A stretch of DNA of 64,000 nt, taken from contig NC_044976.1 of the NCBI RefSeq assembly GCF_008728515.1, positions 210,615,467-210,679,466 of the forward strand. The letters run 5' to 3'. The number at the start of each line of letters is the position of its first letter. The first letter of the stretch is position 1. Origin of the DNA: Papio anubis. Its lineage: Eukaryota > Chordata > Mammalia > Primates > Cercopithecidae. Shown here in pieces: positions 22,561 to 33,715 of the stretch. Both the position numbers and the translations under genes were made by a program. Below the pieces are notes generated by a model. That model did not search any database and was not told the DNA's origin. It saw nothing but the letters and a program-made list of their open reading frames with translations.

Positions 22561-23890
22561 GATACACTGAAGGAGGTGCATTCAATAATGGTTTATAAAT
22601 ATTCCAACATCAGATATGTAATATTTGCCTCTTTGTCATTTAGAATAATCTGAATCACTAGTCAAGTGTTTGTATCCAAAACCCAGGAGCAGGGTCAACT
22701 TCGTGGGTATGTCACCTGAGTGTCACAGGGTTCCAAGCTTAAAGGCCCTTGTGCTTTGTTTAATGTTCTGCTGTTCCTATCCTAAAATTCTTATTAGCAT
22801 ATGAATAAGGGGCTCTGCATTTTTATTTTGTGCTGGACCTCACAAATTATGTACCCAGTCCTGCGGTGTGAATAAAAGCTGAATCTGAAGCTGACAGGGT
22901 AGGAGAATGGGAGAAAAAGGTGGGCTTACAGGAGGAAGCTCCTAGCTGTCCACCCAGGAGGGTAGTACTCAGTTGCATCTGACTGCAGCACTGAATCAGA
23001 ATCACAGGGACCTTGGATATCATTCAGACCCATCTCTCATTTCAGCTGAAGAAATCAAGAGTCCCAGAATTTCGGCCATTTGCCCACGGTGCCCAGCTCA
23101 CCAGCAGTGTGTCCTCTACATTCTGTCTAATGAATGAATGGCCTGCCCTGGAACATAAGTAGGGCTTACATGTTGTTGCAGGACTGCTTTGTGTTCCAGA
23201 TCACAGATGTCTCTTTCACCATCAACATCTCCTCCCACTGCTGTGTGGGCCACAGCTCCAGTTAGATGGTAACTCTTTGACTTTTTCTCAAAGTCCCTGA
23301 AATCAGTCACAGAGAAAACGGATGGATCCTTCACATCAGTCTGAGTGTCCTTGTGCATGTGTTTTGTTTTGCTTTCTATTCATCGTCAATGATTGCCAAC
23401 CTGCTTGTGAAGTGTACCTGAGAATAACCTTCAGACAAACGCTGTGGGCTCTGCATGGATGTTGCCGATTCAGAACACATTTGGGGTGTTGTGTCATCTG
23501 TCTATTAGAATGTTTCCAAAGGATGATGACTCACTGATAGACAATGTCTGGTTTACAAGCATGTCCTTGGGTATGAGACTCTGCAGTGTCATGACTGACC
23601 GTAAATCTCACTGGCAGTAGCACAGCATATGAAATGCCTTCTGCTCTAGTCATTACGTTCATCGCAAACAAATCAGAACGAATTCTGAATGTGAATCTCC
23701 TTTCAAGTTAGCTGACTCAGGCTGTTGGAACTCATGTAAAAGTGAATCAAATATGACAGGAGGTGAAACTTGGCCGTAGAATTGGAAACGGGAGAACATC
23801 ATTGAAGTCTGCATAAGAACTAGTCAGCATCCCACCTGCTTGTTCACAGCCGTACTCAACATCTATATGGAATTTTTAGTGCTCTTTTCT
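22561..23890. other. Repeat-poor stretch, no gene recognised
   Basis: Mostly unique-looking sequence of mixed composition. The segment about 22690-22865 may be a decayed interspersed repeat that I cannot name, and 23020-23110 has a faint reversed-MIR look. Frames of 70-80 codons at 23116-23537 have no recognisable domain. Confidence 0.5.
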
Positions 23891-23894
23891 GTAT

Positions 23895-26265
23895 TAGTCT
23901 TTCAGTTGTTACCCTAGTGACTGTGATATGCATTCCTAACTTATCACAGTTTACCTTGAATTAATATTAGACCACTTGATATATAATGTAAGAACTTCTT
24001 ACAGTGTAATTTCATGTACAGACTTCACAATCCTTTTGTTGTAGCTAAAGTTTACTTCTACCTAGATTATAAACTCCACAATACATTGTCATTAATGTAC
24101 ATTTTCATGTATGAACATTCAGTTAATTTTAAATAATGTTTTAACAACAAAAATTCTCTTTTTCACTCTGATGCCCAGGCTGGAGTGTAGCAGTGCAATC
24201 ACAGCTGACTACAGCTTTGACTTCCCAAGCTTAAGTATCCTCCTACCTCAGCCTCCTCGTTAGCTGGGACTACAGGTATGTGCCACCATGTCTGGGTAAT
24301 TTTTTCTACTTTTAGTAGAGACAGGGTCTCACTATGTTGCTGAGGCTGGTCTCAAACTCCTGGGCTCAAGTGATCCGCCCGGGCCTCCCAAAGTGCTGGA
24401 ATTACAGGTGTGAGCTACCATGCCCAGCAAGAAAAATAGCCTTTATTTATCTATGTATTAACAATGTCTTTTACTTGCCTCTCCAGTAGATCTAATTTTT
24501 TTATCTGGTATCATTTCCCTTCAGCCTGAAGATCCCCTCCTTGAGCATTTCTCATATTATAGACCTGTCAGCAACAAATTCTCTTAGTTTTTACTTATCT
24601 TAATTTTTTTATTATGTCTTCATTTTAAAAACGTTGTTTTCTTTAATATAGAATTCAAGATTGACGAGGTATTTTTTTCAGCCCTAGAAACTTATCATTC
24701 CATGTTGTCTGGTCTTAACTATCCAATAACATGTCAATTGTAAAAGCTGAAACAATTCTTGTCATTTTTATTCAATATATAATGTGTCTTTTTTCTTTGG
24801 CTGACCTTTAGATTTTTCTTTCAAACTTTGGACTTCAGCAGATCTGGGCTTAGGCCTGGTTTTCCTTCTATTTACTGACTGAGATTCTTGAATCTGTAGG
24901 TGACTGTTTTAGACCAAATTTGGAAAATTTTCCGTCAAGATTTCTTCAACTATTTTTTTCTTCTTCATTTTCTCTCTTCTCTTCATCAAGGACTATAGAT
25001 AAAATATGTCAGATCACTTGATACTGTCCCTCAGATCATTGAGAATGTGTTCATTCTTAAAATCTTTTTTAAAATTTGTGACTCATTTTAGGTAATATCT
25101 ATTGATTTGTGACCAAATAAACTGCTTCTTTTGTTCTGTCTGGTCTGCTGTTAATCTTACCCAGTGCATTTTTTAAAACTTCACCTATTATGTATTTCAG
25201 TTCTTAGATTTCCGTTTGCTTAATTTTTATATTTTTCTTATTTTTCTTGAAGTTCCCCAATTCTTTATCCTAACTATGGATACTATAACTTGATCCATTA
25301 TATCTGTCTTTTCCTATGGATTCTTTATGTGCTTATCATAGTTAATTTAGAGTACTTGTCTGCTAACTCCAATATCAGAAATATTTCTATAAAACTATTT
25401 TTTTCTTGACTATGTCTAGTAATTTTTAGTGTGCCTTGGTCAAAATAACTTTCGATTGTATAGTGGCATTGCGGATGATTCACTGTAAAATTTTAGAATC
25501 CATTATCTTTCTTTGAAGAGTATTGAGTCTTGTACTAGCAGGCAATTAAATTATTAATAAATCACCCTATGTTGAGACTTGATATGTTTCAGGAGGATAT
25601 GTCTGTTTTAGTTATGCCCTTCGTTTTAAGGCAAATCTCTCAGTCTTCATACATAATATTTATTCCTAGGAGTGACCCTTACAGGTTTTCAGTGAAAAGT
25701 TCAGCATAGTTATCAATGCCCTCTAACTTAATAGGACTCAAACTTCAAACGTTCTCTCCCAGCACCAGAAAGTAGTTGAAATCTCTGTTAGGCTCTTTCA
25801 ACCTTCTGGACTGTTGGTTTCCTCTAGGGCTCCTTGAGTATTTCCCCAACAAATGAGCAGGTCAGGAGTCAACCAAGGACTTGAGAGGAGTTTACATTCA
25901 TATTTTGCAACCCCTCCTTCTATGTCTCTCTCTTTTCTAGTATTTCTTCCCCCAGTTTCCGGCTACTCTGGCTGTTCTAAACTTCTTTTCTGACTCCTCA
26001 GGCAAATAGGACTTCAAAATTATTTTTTGACCTCAGTTCTAGCCACCCAAGAGATATTATTTGGGAAGTCCTTGCAGGGGAAAACAATGTGAATCTTAAC
26101 CAATGTTGTTCCCTTGTGTGAAGCATTAAATGCCCTCTGATTCCATCTGCGTTTGATTGCTTTTGGTAACTTGAAAATTTTTTTCTATTTTCCCCCAGAG
26201 TTTATAATTGTTATCAGTAGAAGACTTAATCTTATACAAGCACTTCTACCATCTCCAAGACCAGA
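23895..26265 (-). mobile_element. Old L1M/HAL1-type element, antisense, 5' half
   Basis: Reversed L1 5' text runs almost continuously. 'tgactgtgatatgcattcctaacttatcacag' is near 23918, 'tatctggtatcatttcccttcagcctgaag' near 24503, 'aatttggaaaattttccgtcaag' near 24916 and 'ctgctgttaatcttacccagtgcat' near 25145. The 5'-most text 'ttgttatcagtagaagactta' is near 26208. It is interrupted by an AluJ at 24157-24429. It is non-coding now. Confidence 0.75.
24157..24429 (-). mobile_element. AluJ, antisense
   Basis: Reversed Alu with J-class positions ('cactatgttgctgaggctggtctcaaactcctgggctcaagtgatcc'). The T tail is short and broken. It is inserted in the antisense L1. Confidence 0.93.
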
Positions 26266-26366
26266 GTGCTCCATTGGTTGAATGTGTAACCATGAGTGAA
26301 CAAAATTATTTCCAAAAGTAGACAAACCTCACTGAACCTCAATGAACACTGAAAAATAAAAATAAA

Positions 26367-26674
26367 GGCTGGGCATGGTGGTTCACCCACCTGTAACCCT
26401 AGCACTTTGGGAGGCCGAGGTGGGCGGATCATGAGATCAGGAGGTCAAGACCATCCTGGCCAACATGGTGAAACCCCATCTCTATTAAAATACAAAAAAA
26501 CTTAGCTGGGCGTGGTGGCATGTGCCTGTAGTCCCAACTACTCAGGAGGCTGAGGCAGGGGAATAGGCTGAACCTGGGAGGTGGAGGTTGCAGTGAGCCA
26601 AGATGGTGCCACTACACTCCAGCCTGGGCAACAAAGCGAGACTCCGTCTCCAAAAAAAAAAAAAAAAAAAAAAA
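26367..26674 (+). mobile_element. AluSc/Y-type, full length, sense
   Basis: Complete sense Alu with a 23-base A tail. 'gaggtcaagaccatcctggccaacatgg' places it in the Sc group or near AluY. Flanks 'gaaaaataaaaataaa' and 'gaaaaatgagaataaa' form the target-site duplication. Confidence 0.95.
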
Positions 26675-27345
26675 GAAAAATGAGAATAAAAAGGGGTAAA
26701 ATATGGCATTTCATCTTATACATTTAAAATATACCTGATTTGATACTGAATGATTATAACTAAGTCTTTAAACAGTGTTCATAATGTGACTCTAAATGCA
26801 GCTTTTTTGGGAAAACATTTTTACCAACCAAACCAGTATCCTATCAATACCAGTTATAATTGTGGGAAGAGAGATTGAGTTTTCTGGGGAAAGGTCCAGT
26901 CTTCTAAGGAAACATATGGTTTTCTTTGCATTACTTTTCCTTGTTTATTCCCTGTTCATGCTATTAAACATGTCTATCCCAATCCTTTCTCTGGTCACAT
27001 AATCCAGGTCTGACCACTTGGCCTTCTTCTCAATGTAATTCATTTAGGAATGAGTTTGTGGCCCAAATAAATGGAAAGAGACATAATCCTGGGAATCTGA
27101 GTGAAATAATTGGTAAGATAAAGTTTCCTTTTCACTGAGGTAGACGTTACAATATAATCTTGTCACCTCTTGAAGACAGCCTGCCTAAGAATGAAAATCA
27201 ACGCTGAGAAATGTAGAAGGACAGAGTCCTGACAATGTCAGTTAAACCTGAATCCAGCAACTCTCAGAGCTATCCCCGATTGCTTAGTTATGAATGATTT
27301 CATTACTGTTAATTGCCCTTACGGCATTTTCAGCTGAGTTGGTGT
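26675..27345. other. No gene; possibly an unidentified old repeat
   Basis: The part about 27010-27300 has the look of a dispersed mammalian repeat, but I cannot assign a family. The 68-codon frame at 26796-27002 is hydrophobic and without homology that I know. Confidence 0.4.
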
Positions 27346-27745
27346 TGTAGAATGAACATCTGTGTACTACCACAAATTCATATGTTGAAGTCCTAACCTC
27401 CGGTGTGGCTGTATTTGGAGATGGGGCCTCTAGGGAAGTAATGGAGGTTAAAAGAGGTCATAAGGGTGGGGCCCTGATCCAATAGGATTGGTATTCTTAT
27501 AGGAAGAGCCACTAGAGAGCTTGCTTTCTCTTTCCAGGCACACATGTTGAGGAAAGACGATGTGAGGACATAGTGAGTAGGCCACCTGCTATGAGCCAGG
27601 AAGGGACCCCCTCACCAGAAACAGAATTTTCTGGCTCCTTGATTATGGACCTCTAGCCTTCAGAACTGTGAGAAAATAAATGTCTGTTGTTGAAGCTACC
27701 CAACGTGTGGTTTTTGCTGTGGCAGCTGAGCAGAGTAATTCAGTT
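27346..27745 (+). mobile_element. MaLR-type LTR (MLT1/MST-like), sense
   Basis: LTR text in sense order: 'attcatatgttgaagtcctaacc' near 27379, 'gtggctgtatttggagatggggcc' near 27403 and 'aggtcataagggtggggccctgatccaatagg' near 27456. The polyadenylation region 'gtgagaaaataaatgtctgttgtt' is near 27668 and the 'cagagtaattc' end near 27731. It appears to be a solitary LTR. The exact subfamily is not settled. Confidence 0.8.
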
Positions 27746-28852
27746 GGGGTCACTTAAAACTGTGAGTCTCCAGTCATCCAGGAAGTAGGGGTGCAAAGGC
27801 AGATTTGTATTGTGACACTGTCATGGCAATTCACTCTACTGGCAAACCTTTCCCTCAGTTAAAACTCAAATGATTTCAGAACATCCCATAATAGGATCAG
27901 CAAGAGACTCCACCAAGACTGAAAATCCACTGTGCCAACAAAAGCCTTCTAAATGCACATTTTAGACTTGCCTTTTACCTTTTCAAGTGGCTCATTGGCA
28001 AAAATCAAGGTTCCAATTAAATCTAAAGGGCTATCCAATCACACAATTGGCACCAATTACTCATTTAACTGTGTATGTGTTAAGCATAAGCTAATTGTCT
28101 CTTTCTCAAACTAGAGCCAGTTCAGATCAGGCCATTCAAGAGCGTTTAAACTTGGCACAAGAGGGTAGCACTGAAAATGACAATAAAGAATTCTCTCCTG
28201 CAGGAAAAGCTTTCAGGAGGTTTTCAATCAATTTTTGCAAGTTCCAAAACTCAAAGGAGCAAAGCTAACTATTTAGCTGGTGTATCCCTCTGTAGATCTT
28301 GAAGCATTAATAAAAAGATGGACTCACTTGGGAATGAAATGTCTGGTGAAACTCTACATAAATATATACATATGTTTGTGCGTCTGTGTTCATGTGTGTG
28401 CATGTGGATGTGTGTGTGTATAATTCCATGATGTTCTTCCTCACCCTCAAATTCTGACAGATTCTAAGGAGGAAGGGCACAGATGTGTTTCTTGCAAAAG
28501 AGCCCCGAGTATCTTTTTCCTTCCCTTCCTTCCCTTTGTCCAGATGAGATTCTTTGTTTTAAGGGAAATGGGATTTAATATGTAAAATTTATTCTCAGTG
28601 AGTTTCACCAAAATAGGAACCATATCTCTGACCTTATATTATTATTATCTGTACAATACATGTCAAACGGAGCCCCCAGTAAACGCTAAAAACACTTCAC
28701 ACCCATTGGGAAGGTGAGTGCATTTCCCTAACACACTTTAGAGTGTAATTAACACACAGTGCCTAACAGAGAAAAATCATTTTTGTGTGTTCAGCTGAAC
28801 ACTCAACTCCACGTAAGTTGCATTTGATATGGGGTTCACTTGGAGAAATGGC
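27746..28852. other. Repeat-free island, candidate conserved non-coding DNA
   Basis: About 1.1 kb without recognised transposons. The middle (roughly 27960-28260) is rich in ATTA/TAAT and CAATTA-type words, of the kind seen in homeodomain-bound enhancers. A degenerate TG-rich patch lies at 28374-28422. No coding frame is convincing. The enhancer idea is an inference from composition only. Confidence 0.45.
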
Positions 28853-29288
28853 TCTCACACTAGATCCTGTGTCAGAATCACCTAGAGGGGCTGTTGAAAC
28901 AGACTGCTTCTCTGGGTCCCTTCCCCTTCCCCTGGGTTTCTGACTCCTTCGGCTTAAGGAGTGGGGGCAGAATTATAATTTTTGTTTTCTTTTTTTTTTT
29001 TTTTTTTGAGATGTAGTCACCTGGGCTGGAGTGCAATGACACGATCTCGGCTCACTGCAACCTCCACCTCCCAGGTTCACGTGATTCTCCTGCCTCAGTC
29101 TCCCCAGTAGCTGGGATTACAGGCACACACCACCACAGCTGGCTAATTTTTTTTTGTATTTTTTAGTATAGATGGGGTTTCACTATGTTGGCAAGACTGG
29201 TCTTGAACTCCCAGAATTAGAATGTTTAACAAGTTTTCCGGGATGCTGCTGCTGTTGGACTGGGGAACCACACTTTGAGAACCATTGG
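28853..29288 (+). mobile_element. MER5A (hAT-Charlie MITE), sense, split by an Alu
   Basis: The left part has 'gtgtcagaatcacctagaggggctg' (about 28869). The right part has 'ctgctgctgttggactggggaaccac' and the terminal 'tttgagaaccattgg' (about 29272). The two halves join across the Alu at 28984-29211 to give the expected MER5A order. Confidence 0.85.
28984..29211 (-). mobile_element. Alu, antisense, 5'-truncated
   Basis: A T20 tail is followed by reversed Alu up to 'ggtcttgaactcc', so the first 65 or so bases of the Alu are missing. A 16-bp flank pair, 'cagaattataattttt' (28968-28983) and 'cagaattagaatgttt' (29212-29227), is the target-site duplication. Confidence 0.94.
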
Positions 29289-29474
29289 CTAAGAAGCTAT
29301 AGGACAAGAGAGGCAGCTTGCCAGCAGGAAAGCATTAAGTGCTCTGATTTTGGGGGAGTTTTGCACTAGTTCACCCACTGTCGGAGCTACAAGGCTCACA
29401 TCCAGCGGGTGTGAGGGCATCATAACTGAAAAGCGACATGCCTCACATCTCTTATAATAACTTCATAGACATAG

Positions 29475-29826
29475 TGATATGGTGTGGCTGTGTCCCCACC
29501 CAAATCTCATCTTGGATTCCCACATGCTGTGGGAGGGACCCAGTGGGAGGTAATTGAATCCTGGGGGCAAGCCTTTCCCATGCTGTTCTTATAGTCGTGA
29601 ATAAGTCTCATGAGATCTGATGGTTTTAAAAAGAGGAGTTTCCCTGCACAAGCTCTCTCTCTTTGCCTGCCACCATCTATATAAGACATGACGTGCTCCT
29701 CCTTGCCTTTTGCCTTGTGAGTCTTTCCCAGTCACGTGGAACTGTAAGTCCAATTAAACCTCTTTCTTTTGTAAATTGCCCAGCCTCAGGCGTGTCTTTA
29801 TCAGCAGCATGAAAACGGACTAATAG
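29475..29826 (+). mobile_element. Solitary THE1/MST-type LTR (ERVL-MaLR), sense
   Basis: Starts 'tgatatggtgtggctgtgtcc' and continues through 'gtgggagggacccagtgggagg', 'gatctgatggttttaaaa' and 'gtccaattaaacctctttc' to 'gcagcatgaaaacggactaat'. This is the complete THE1-like LTR order. The 5-bp word 'catag' flanks both sides (29470-29474 and 29827-29831). No internal retroviral sequence adjoins it, so it is a solo LTR. Confidence 0.92.
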
Positions 29827-29831
29827 CATAG

Positions 29832-30627
29832 CTTGCAGGGACCCCACTAGATATGTGCCAGTTCCCTGAGTCACACTCTGGGACGGCCAGAGTTATGGCT
29901 TCCTTTCAGGTATTTATAGGTCACCCAGTACAGCAATGATACCCATTAGTACCAATCAGGGGTCACCTTACAATGTTGCCTAGTGACAAGGTTGAACCAT
30001 ACCACCTTTGTATGTTTGCAAAGAAACAGAGCTAGAAAGATAAGGTTGAATTTTCATGCAAAAGGGGAGAGAAAGCATTCCTTTGTTAAGCCTTTACTCA
30101 CAAGGTACATATCGTTACTGACATTATGCCCCTATTTTAAAAGCTTAAGAAATGTAAAAATTATGTCAAAAACATCCTCAATTTTTTATTCTTGATTTAA
30201 CTGAATCTCAAAGCTACCAGTTGCAAGGATCATGCCAATCAAGGAAGTAGATGGCTTGCTTTGGGCTTCTTCAAAAAATCACCTAGATCCTAAATTGCTG
30301 TTTATTGACAATCCATATTGTCTGTTTCTGTTGTACATGATACCACAGGACTTGCTAATTTCTAACCTAATTTGTAAATAGGAAGTAAATTTCTACTTCA
30401 GAGCTTCTGTCATCTAGTTTTTCTTCACCTGACTGCTATATGGTCTGCTTCATTTTGTTATGTTGCTTACTTGAAAAGACCATGGAGAAAATGTATTTTT
30501 TATTTAAATAAATACCCAAATTTGCAACTCCAGATTTTAACTCTGCTAATAAAAGAAACTTTGAAAAGAAACAATCTTGGGCTAAATAAGGAATTCGTAC
30601 CCTTGTTACATAAACCTAGAGATCTTA
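29832..30627. other. No recognised feature
   Basis: About 800 bp of unique-looking sequence between the THE1 LTR and a MER5A. Frames of 70-95 codons (29983-30195 and 30471-30758) have no domain; the latter runs into the MER5A. Confidence 0.5.
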
Positions 30628-30808
30628 AAGAAGTAATTCTTAGCCCTGGTTGCATTCACTTAAAGATCTTTTTAAAAATACTGATGCCTGAACCATACTG
30701 CAGGCCAATTAAATCACAATGTTTAGAGAGAGAGAGTCCAGGCGCAGAATGTTCTTAAAACTCCCCAGGTAGTTCTAATGTAGAGCCAGTGTTGAGAACT
30801 TTTGAAAC
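30628..30808 (+). mobile_element. MER5A, sense
   Basis: 'agtaattcttagccctggttgcattca' at the left, 'atactgatgcctgaaccatactgcaggcc' in the middle, and 'tccccaggtagttctaatgtagagccagtgttgagaac' at the right give the MER5A layout with inverted ends. Confidence 0.8.
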
Positions 30809-31094
30809 TAAAGTCTATCCCAGAGAGAAAATTCTTTCTCTCTCCTCTCACTCTTCTTCCCCTTGTCCCTTTTTTTTTTTTAAGTAAGAAAGAAAATACT
30901 GGGAAAGAAATCCTATGCTGTAATTGTGTGTGTTGGTTACAGGTTTCTTTGCAAACACTCCTGGGTTATCAGAAGAACTGCCCTAACGTTGGGGCAGGTG
31001 GACTCTTCCTATAATGACATGTAATTATTAGTATTATTAATATTTTTACAATCATATTAATAATTAAGCTTCTTTTGCAATAAAAAAGAGACAT

Positions 31095-31225
31095 GGGCCA
31101 GGCAAGTTGGCTCATGCCTATAATCCCAGCACTTTGGGAGGCTGATGCAGGAAGACTGGCTTGAGTCAAGAAGTTCGAGGCTGCAGTGAGCTATGTTTGC
31201 ACCGCTGCACTCCAGCCTGGGTGAC
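31095..31225 (+). mobile_element. AluJ-like with large internal deletion, sense
   Basis: The left monomer start (to 'aagttcgag') is joined directly to the last part of the right monomer ('gaggctgcagtgagctatg ... ccagcctgggtgacag'). About 150 bases are missing. Its tail has become the adjoining purine repeat. Confidence 0.85.
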
Positions 31226-31435
31226 AGAAAGAGAGAGAGAAAAAGGAAAGGAAAGGAAAGGAAAGGAAAGGAAAGGAAAGGAAAGGAAAGGAAAGGAAGA
31301 AGGAAGAAGGAAGAAGGAGAAAGGAGGAAACAGGAAGGAGGAAGGAGGAAGGAAAAAGGAAGGAAAGAAGGAAGGAAGGGAAAGAAAGATAAAGAGAAAG
31401 AAAAAGAAAGAGAGAAGATAAGAGAAGAGACACTG
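31226..31435. repeat. Polypurine tract (AAAGG)n then mixed GGAAGAA units
   Basis: Pure A/G from 31226 to 31330, then A/G with a C at 31331 and Ts at 31390 and 31419. The core is about a dozen AAAGG units. It lies at the 3' end of the deleted Alu, so it probably grew from the Alu tail. Reading frames through it are artefacts. Confidence 0.95.
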
Positions 31436-31599
31436 AGCTAAAAAATTAGAGACAAAGATTAGGTTCTGCACTTCAGTTTAAAAAAGGAGAAATAAGTACA
31501 CAAGTCTCTATCATTTAATAAGAGTGAACATTTATGTCTCCATGTCTTAAAAATGCAGATGTGGCATAGACTGGCTAGATGATCACCTGCCTGTTTCCT

Positions 31600-32430
31600 T
31601 TCTTCCTGAGCATGTGCCTTAACATTTCCCAGCTTCCTTTGTCCATGGATGTAGGGATTTGACTGGGAAATAGTCAGCAGAATATGGGCAGATGTAAATG
31701 TCACATCCAGAGGTGGTCAATGAAGCCTACTCATACGTGACTGTGATGGTTAATATTATGTGTCAGCTTGGCTGGGCAACAATGCCCAGATAAGTAGGTA
31801 AACACTATTTTGGACATTTCTGTGAACGTACTTTTGAATCAGATCAACCTTCACATCAGTGGGCTTTGAATAAAACAGATTGCCTACAAGAAGGTCCCTC
31901 ATCCAATCAGTTGAAGGCCTGTATATAACAAAAGACTGACCACCCCCAAACAAAAAAGAATTCTGTAGGAGATAGCCTTTGAACTTCAATGGAAACATCT
32001 ACTCTTCTCTGGGTTTCCAAAGTTCTGGCCTATTCTACAAATTATAGACTTGCTAGCTTCCATAAACATATGCCAACTCCTTAAAATAAATCTTCTCTTT
32101 CTCTCTCTCTCTCTCTCTCTACACACACATATATATTTTATACTCACACATACACACTTTATATACACACACATAGACATACTCATATTCTATTGGTTCT
32201 GATTTTCTGGAGAACCCTGACTAATACAATGACTTTCTAAGAAGAACTCTAAAGAATGAGCAAAGAATTTGGGTTTCTTTGTTGGAAGTCCTCTTGCCAA
32301 CCAGGGACATCCACATGGACTTAGCATGAATGGGAAATAAACTTTCATTGTGTTAAGCTACTGAAATTTGTGGTTGTGATTGTTATAGCTGCTAGCATCA
32401 CTTGATCTAACTAAGATAGCAGATGTTGAA
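31600..32430 (+). mobile_element. Old LTR-like element split by an MLT2 LTR
   Basis: To the right of the MLT2 LTR, 'gaatgggaaataaactttcattgtgttaagctactgaaattt' (about 32328) is a typical polyadenylation region of an old mammalian LTR. On the left, 'tttgactgggaaatagtcagcagaatatgggcagatg' (about 31658) matches the upstream part of such elements. The family name (LTR16/33-like) is a guess. Confidence 0.5.
31742..32228 (+). mobile_element. MLT2-type LTR (ERVL), sense
   Basis: Begins 'tgtgatggttaatattatgtg', passes 'catccaatcagttgaaggcctg' and 'ccttaaaataaatcttctc', has a (CT)n(CA)n block at 32096-32140, and ends 'ggagaaccctgactaataca'. These are the correct LTR ends, TG...CA. Flanking pentamers 'gtgac' (31737-31741) and 'atgac' (32229-32233) are a near-match target duplication. 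Confidence 0.8.
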
Positions 32431-32467
32431 TGAGATGGTTGTTAATTTCCCTTTATCACTGACATTC

Positions 32468-32655
32468 TAAACTAGTAGTTCTCAAACTTAGCTGTGCATA
32501 AAAATAATCTTAAAGCTTTAAAAAATACTCATACTTGGTCTTAACCCTGAAATTATGATTTCATTGATTTCTGAGGTATAGCCCAGGCACTAGAATTTCT
32601 AAATTCTCTCCAGGCAATTCTAATATGCTGAGAAGTTGAAGAACTACTGTTCTAC
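32468..32655 (+). mobile_element. MER5A, sense, near full length
   Basis: Terminal inverted repeats 'tagtagttctcaaac' and 'agaactactg' bound a body with 'gatttctgaggtatagcccaggcactagaattt', the MER5A order. It is non-autonomous and encodes nothing. Confidence 0.88.
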
Positions 32656-32794
32656 AGGATGACTGAGACCAGACTTAAAAGTTCATGGATAAGAGAAACC
32701 AAGAGGGTTCTGTTGGTGAAAGCCTTCATCTGGATGAATGGCATGATTTTCTGGCCTCAAATCAGAGCACTTGAGCTATATAATTATTGTTATT

Positions 32795-32990
32795 ATTAAT
32801 AGGACCAAGAGGATACATGCATTATCTTACTACCTCGCTAAATTCTCACAACAAAACTGTTCCATAAATATTATGATTCTCACATTTTAAATGAGAGAAC
32901 CAAAGCTCAGAGTTCAAGGTAACTTGCTCAAAGTCACACAGCTAAGGAGTAGAGCCCATGCTCTCAACCCTAAGCTGTACTATCTCCCAT
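32795..32990 (-). mobile_element. MIR, antisense
   Basis: 'gcattatcttactacctcgctaaattctcacaac', 'ttaaatgagagaaccaaagctcagag' and 'aacttgctcaaagtcacacagctaagga' occur in reversed MIR order. Confidence 0.85.
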
Positions 32991-33029
32991 TAACCTAAAG
33001 AAAATGTCCTGATCAAAATAAGTAAGAAT

Positions 33030-33610
33030 CACACTGTGCAACTTGCTGCTCAGATACCTGAAATATTGCATTCAATTCCCAGAGCCCCAGTTTAAAGAAG
33101 AAGATAGTAAAATTGTGTTCAGAGAGGAGCAAGTAAGTTGTTGGAAAGCCCGGCAAGCAGGGATAGGTGGAAGAGAAAGCAAGGGTTAGATCCCAGAAAG
33201 GCAATGCTAAAAAAAAGAAGGAATGATTAAAGAAAGAGAACATAATAGCACCTTCAAAATTGTAAAGGTTGTCACGTGAAAGAGGAATTAGCCTGTTCTC
33301 CCTTTGTCCAGAGGGTTAAATCAGGATCATAAATTAGATATTGCCAAAAAAAAAAAAAAAAAAAGAAAGTTCTGTTTGGTATAAAGAAGACCTTTGAATA
33401 ATTAGAGCTTTTCTGAAAACTAGCAGGGTTGCTAGGAGAATTTAATGAGAAAATACGTTCTGTAAATGCATAGAAAACACTGAGTATTTTTGTTGCTATT
33501 ATGTTGGTGAGTGTTCCATTCATTGAAATGCTCAGGTACATATTGAAATGGTGGTTCTGCACAAGATAGGAATAAGTTAGATGGTCATTAAGGTCCATTC
33601 TAATCCTAAG
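33030..33610 (+). mobile_element. L3/CR1-like LINE 3' region with MIR piece inside
   Basis: 'atattgcattcaattcccagagcc', 'tagcctgttctccctttgtccagagggtt' and the end 'ggtcattaaggtccattctaatcctaagatttta' follow the order of an ancient L3/CR1-like 3' end. An A18 run at 33345-33363 and a MIR-like sense piece at about 33425-33505 interrupt it. It is strongly diverged. Confidence 0.5.
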
Positions 33611-33715
33611 ATTTTATCCTCATATATCTGGGGTTCCTCCAAGAAAAAAAGTGTTTTATGAAATGCCTTGTCTAATGACTGGTGACCGATATATATGTAT
33701 ACCATATATTTAGTT

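Noticed and set aside
31161..31471. 80-101-codon frames on both strands
   Set aside because: Translation of the polypurine tract and a deleted Alu.
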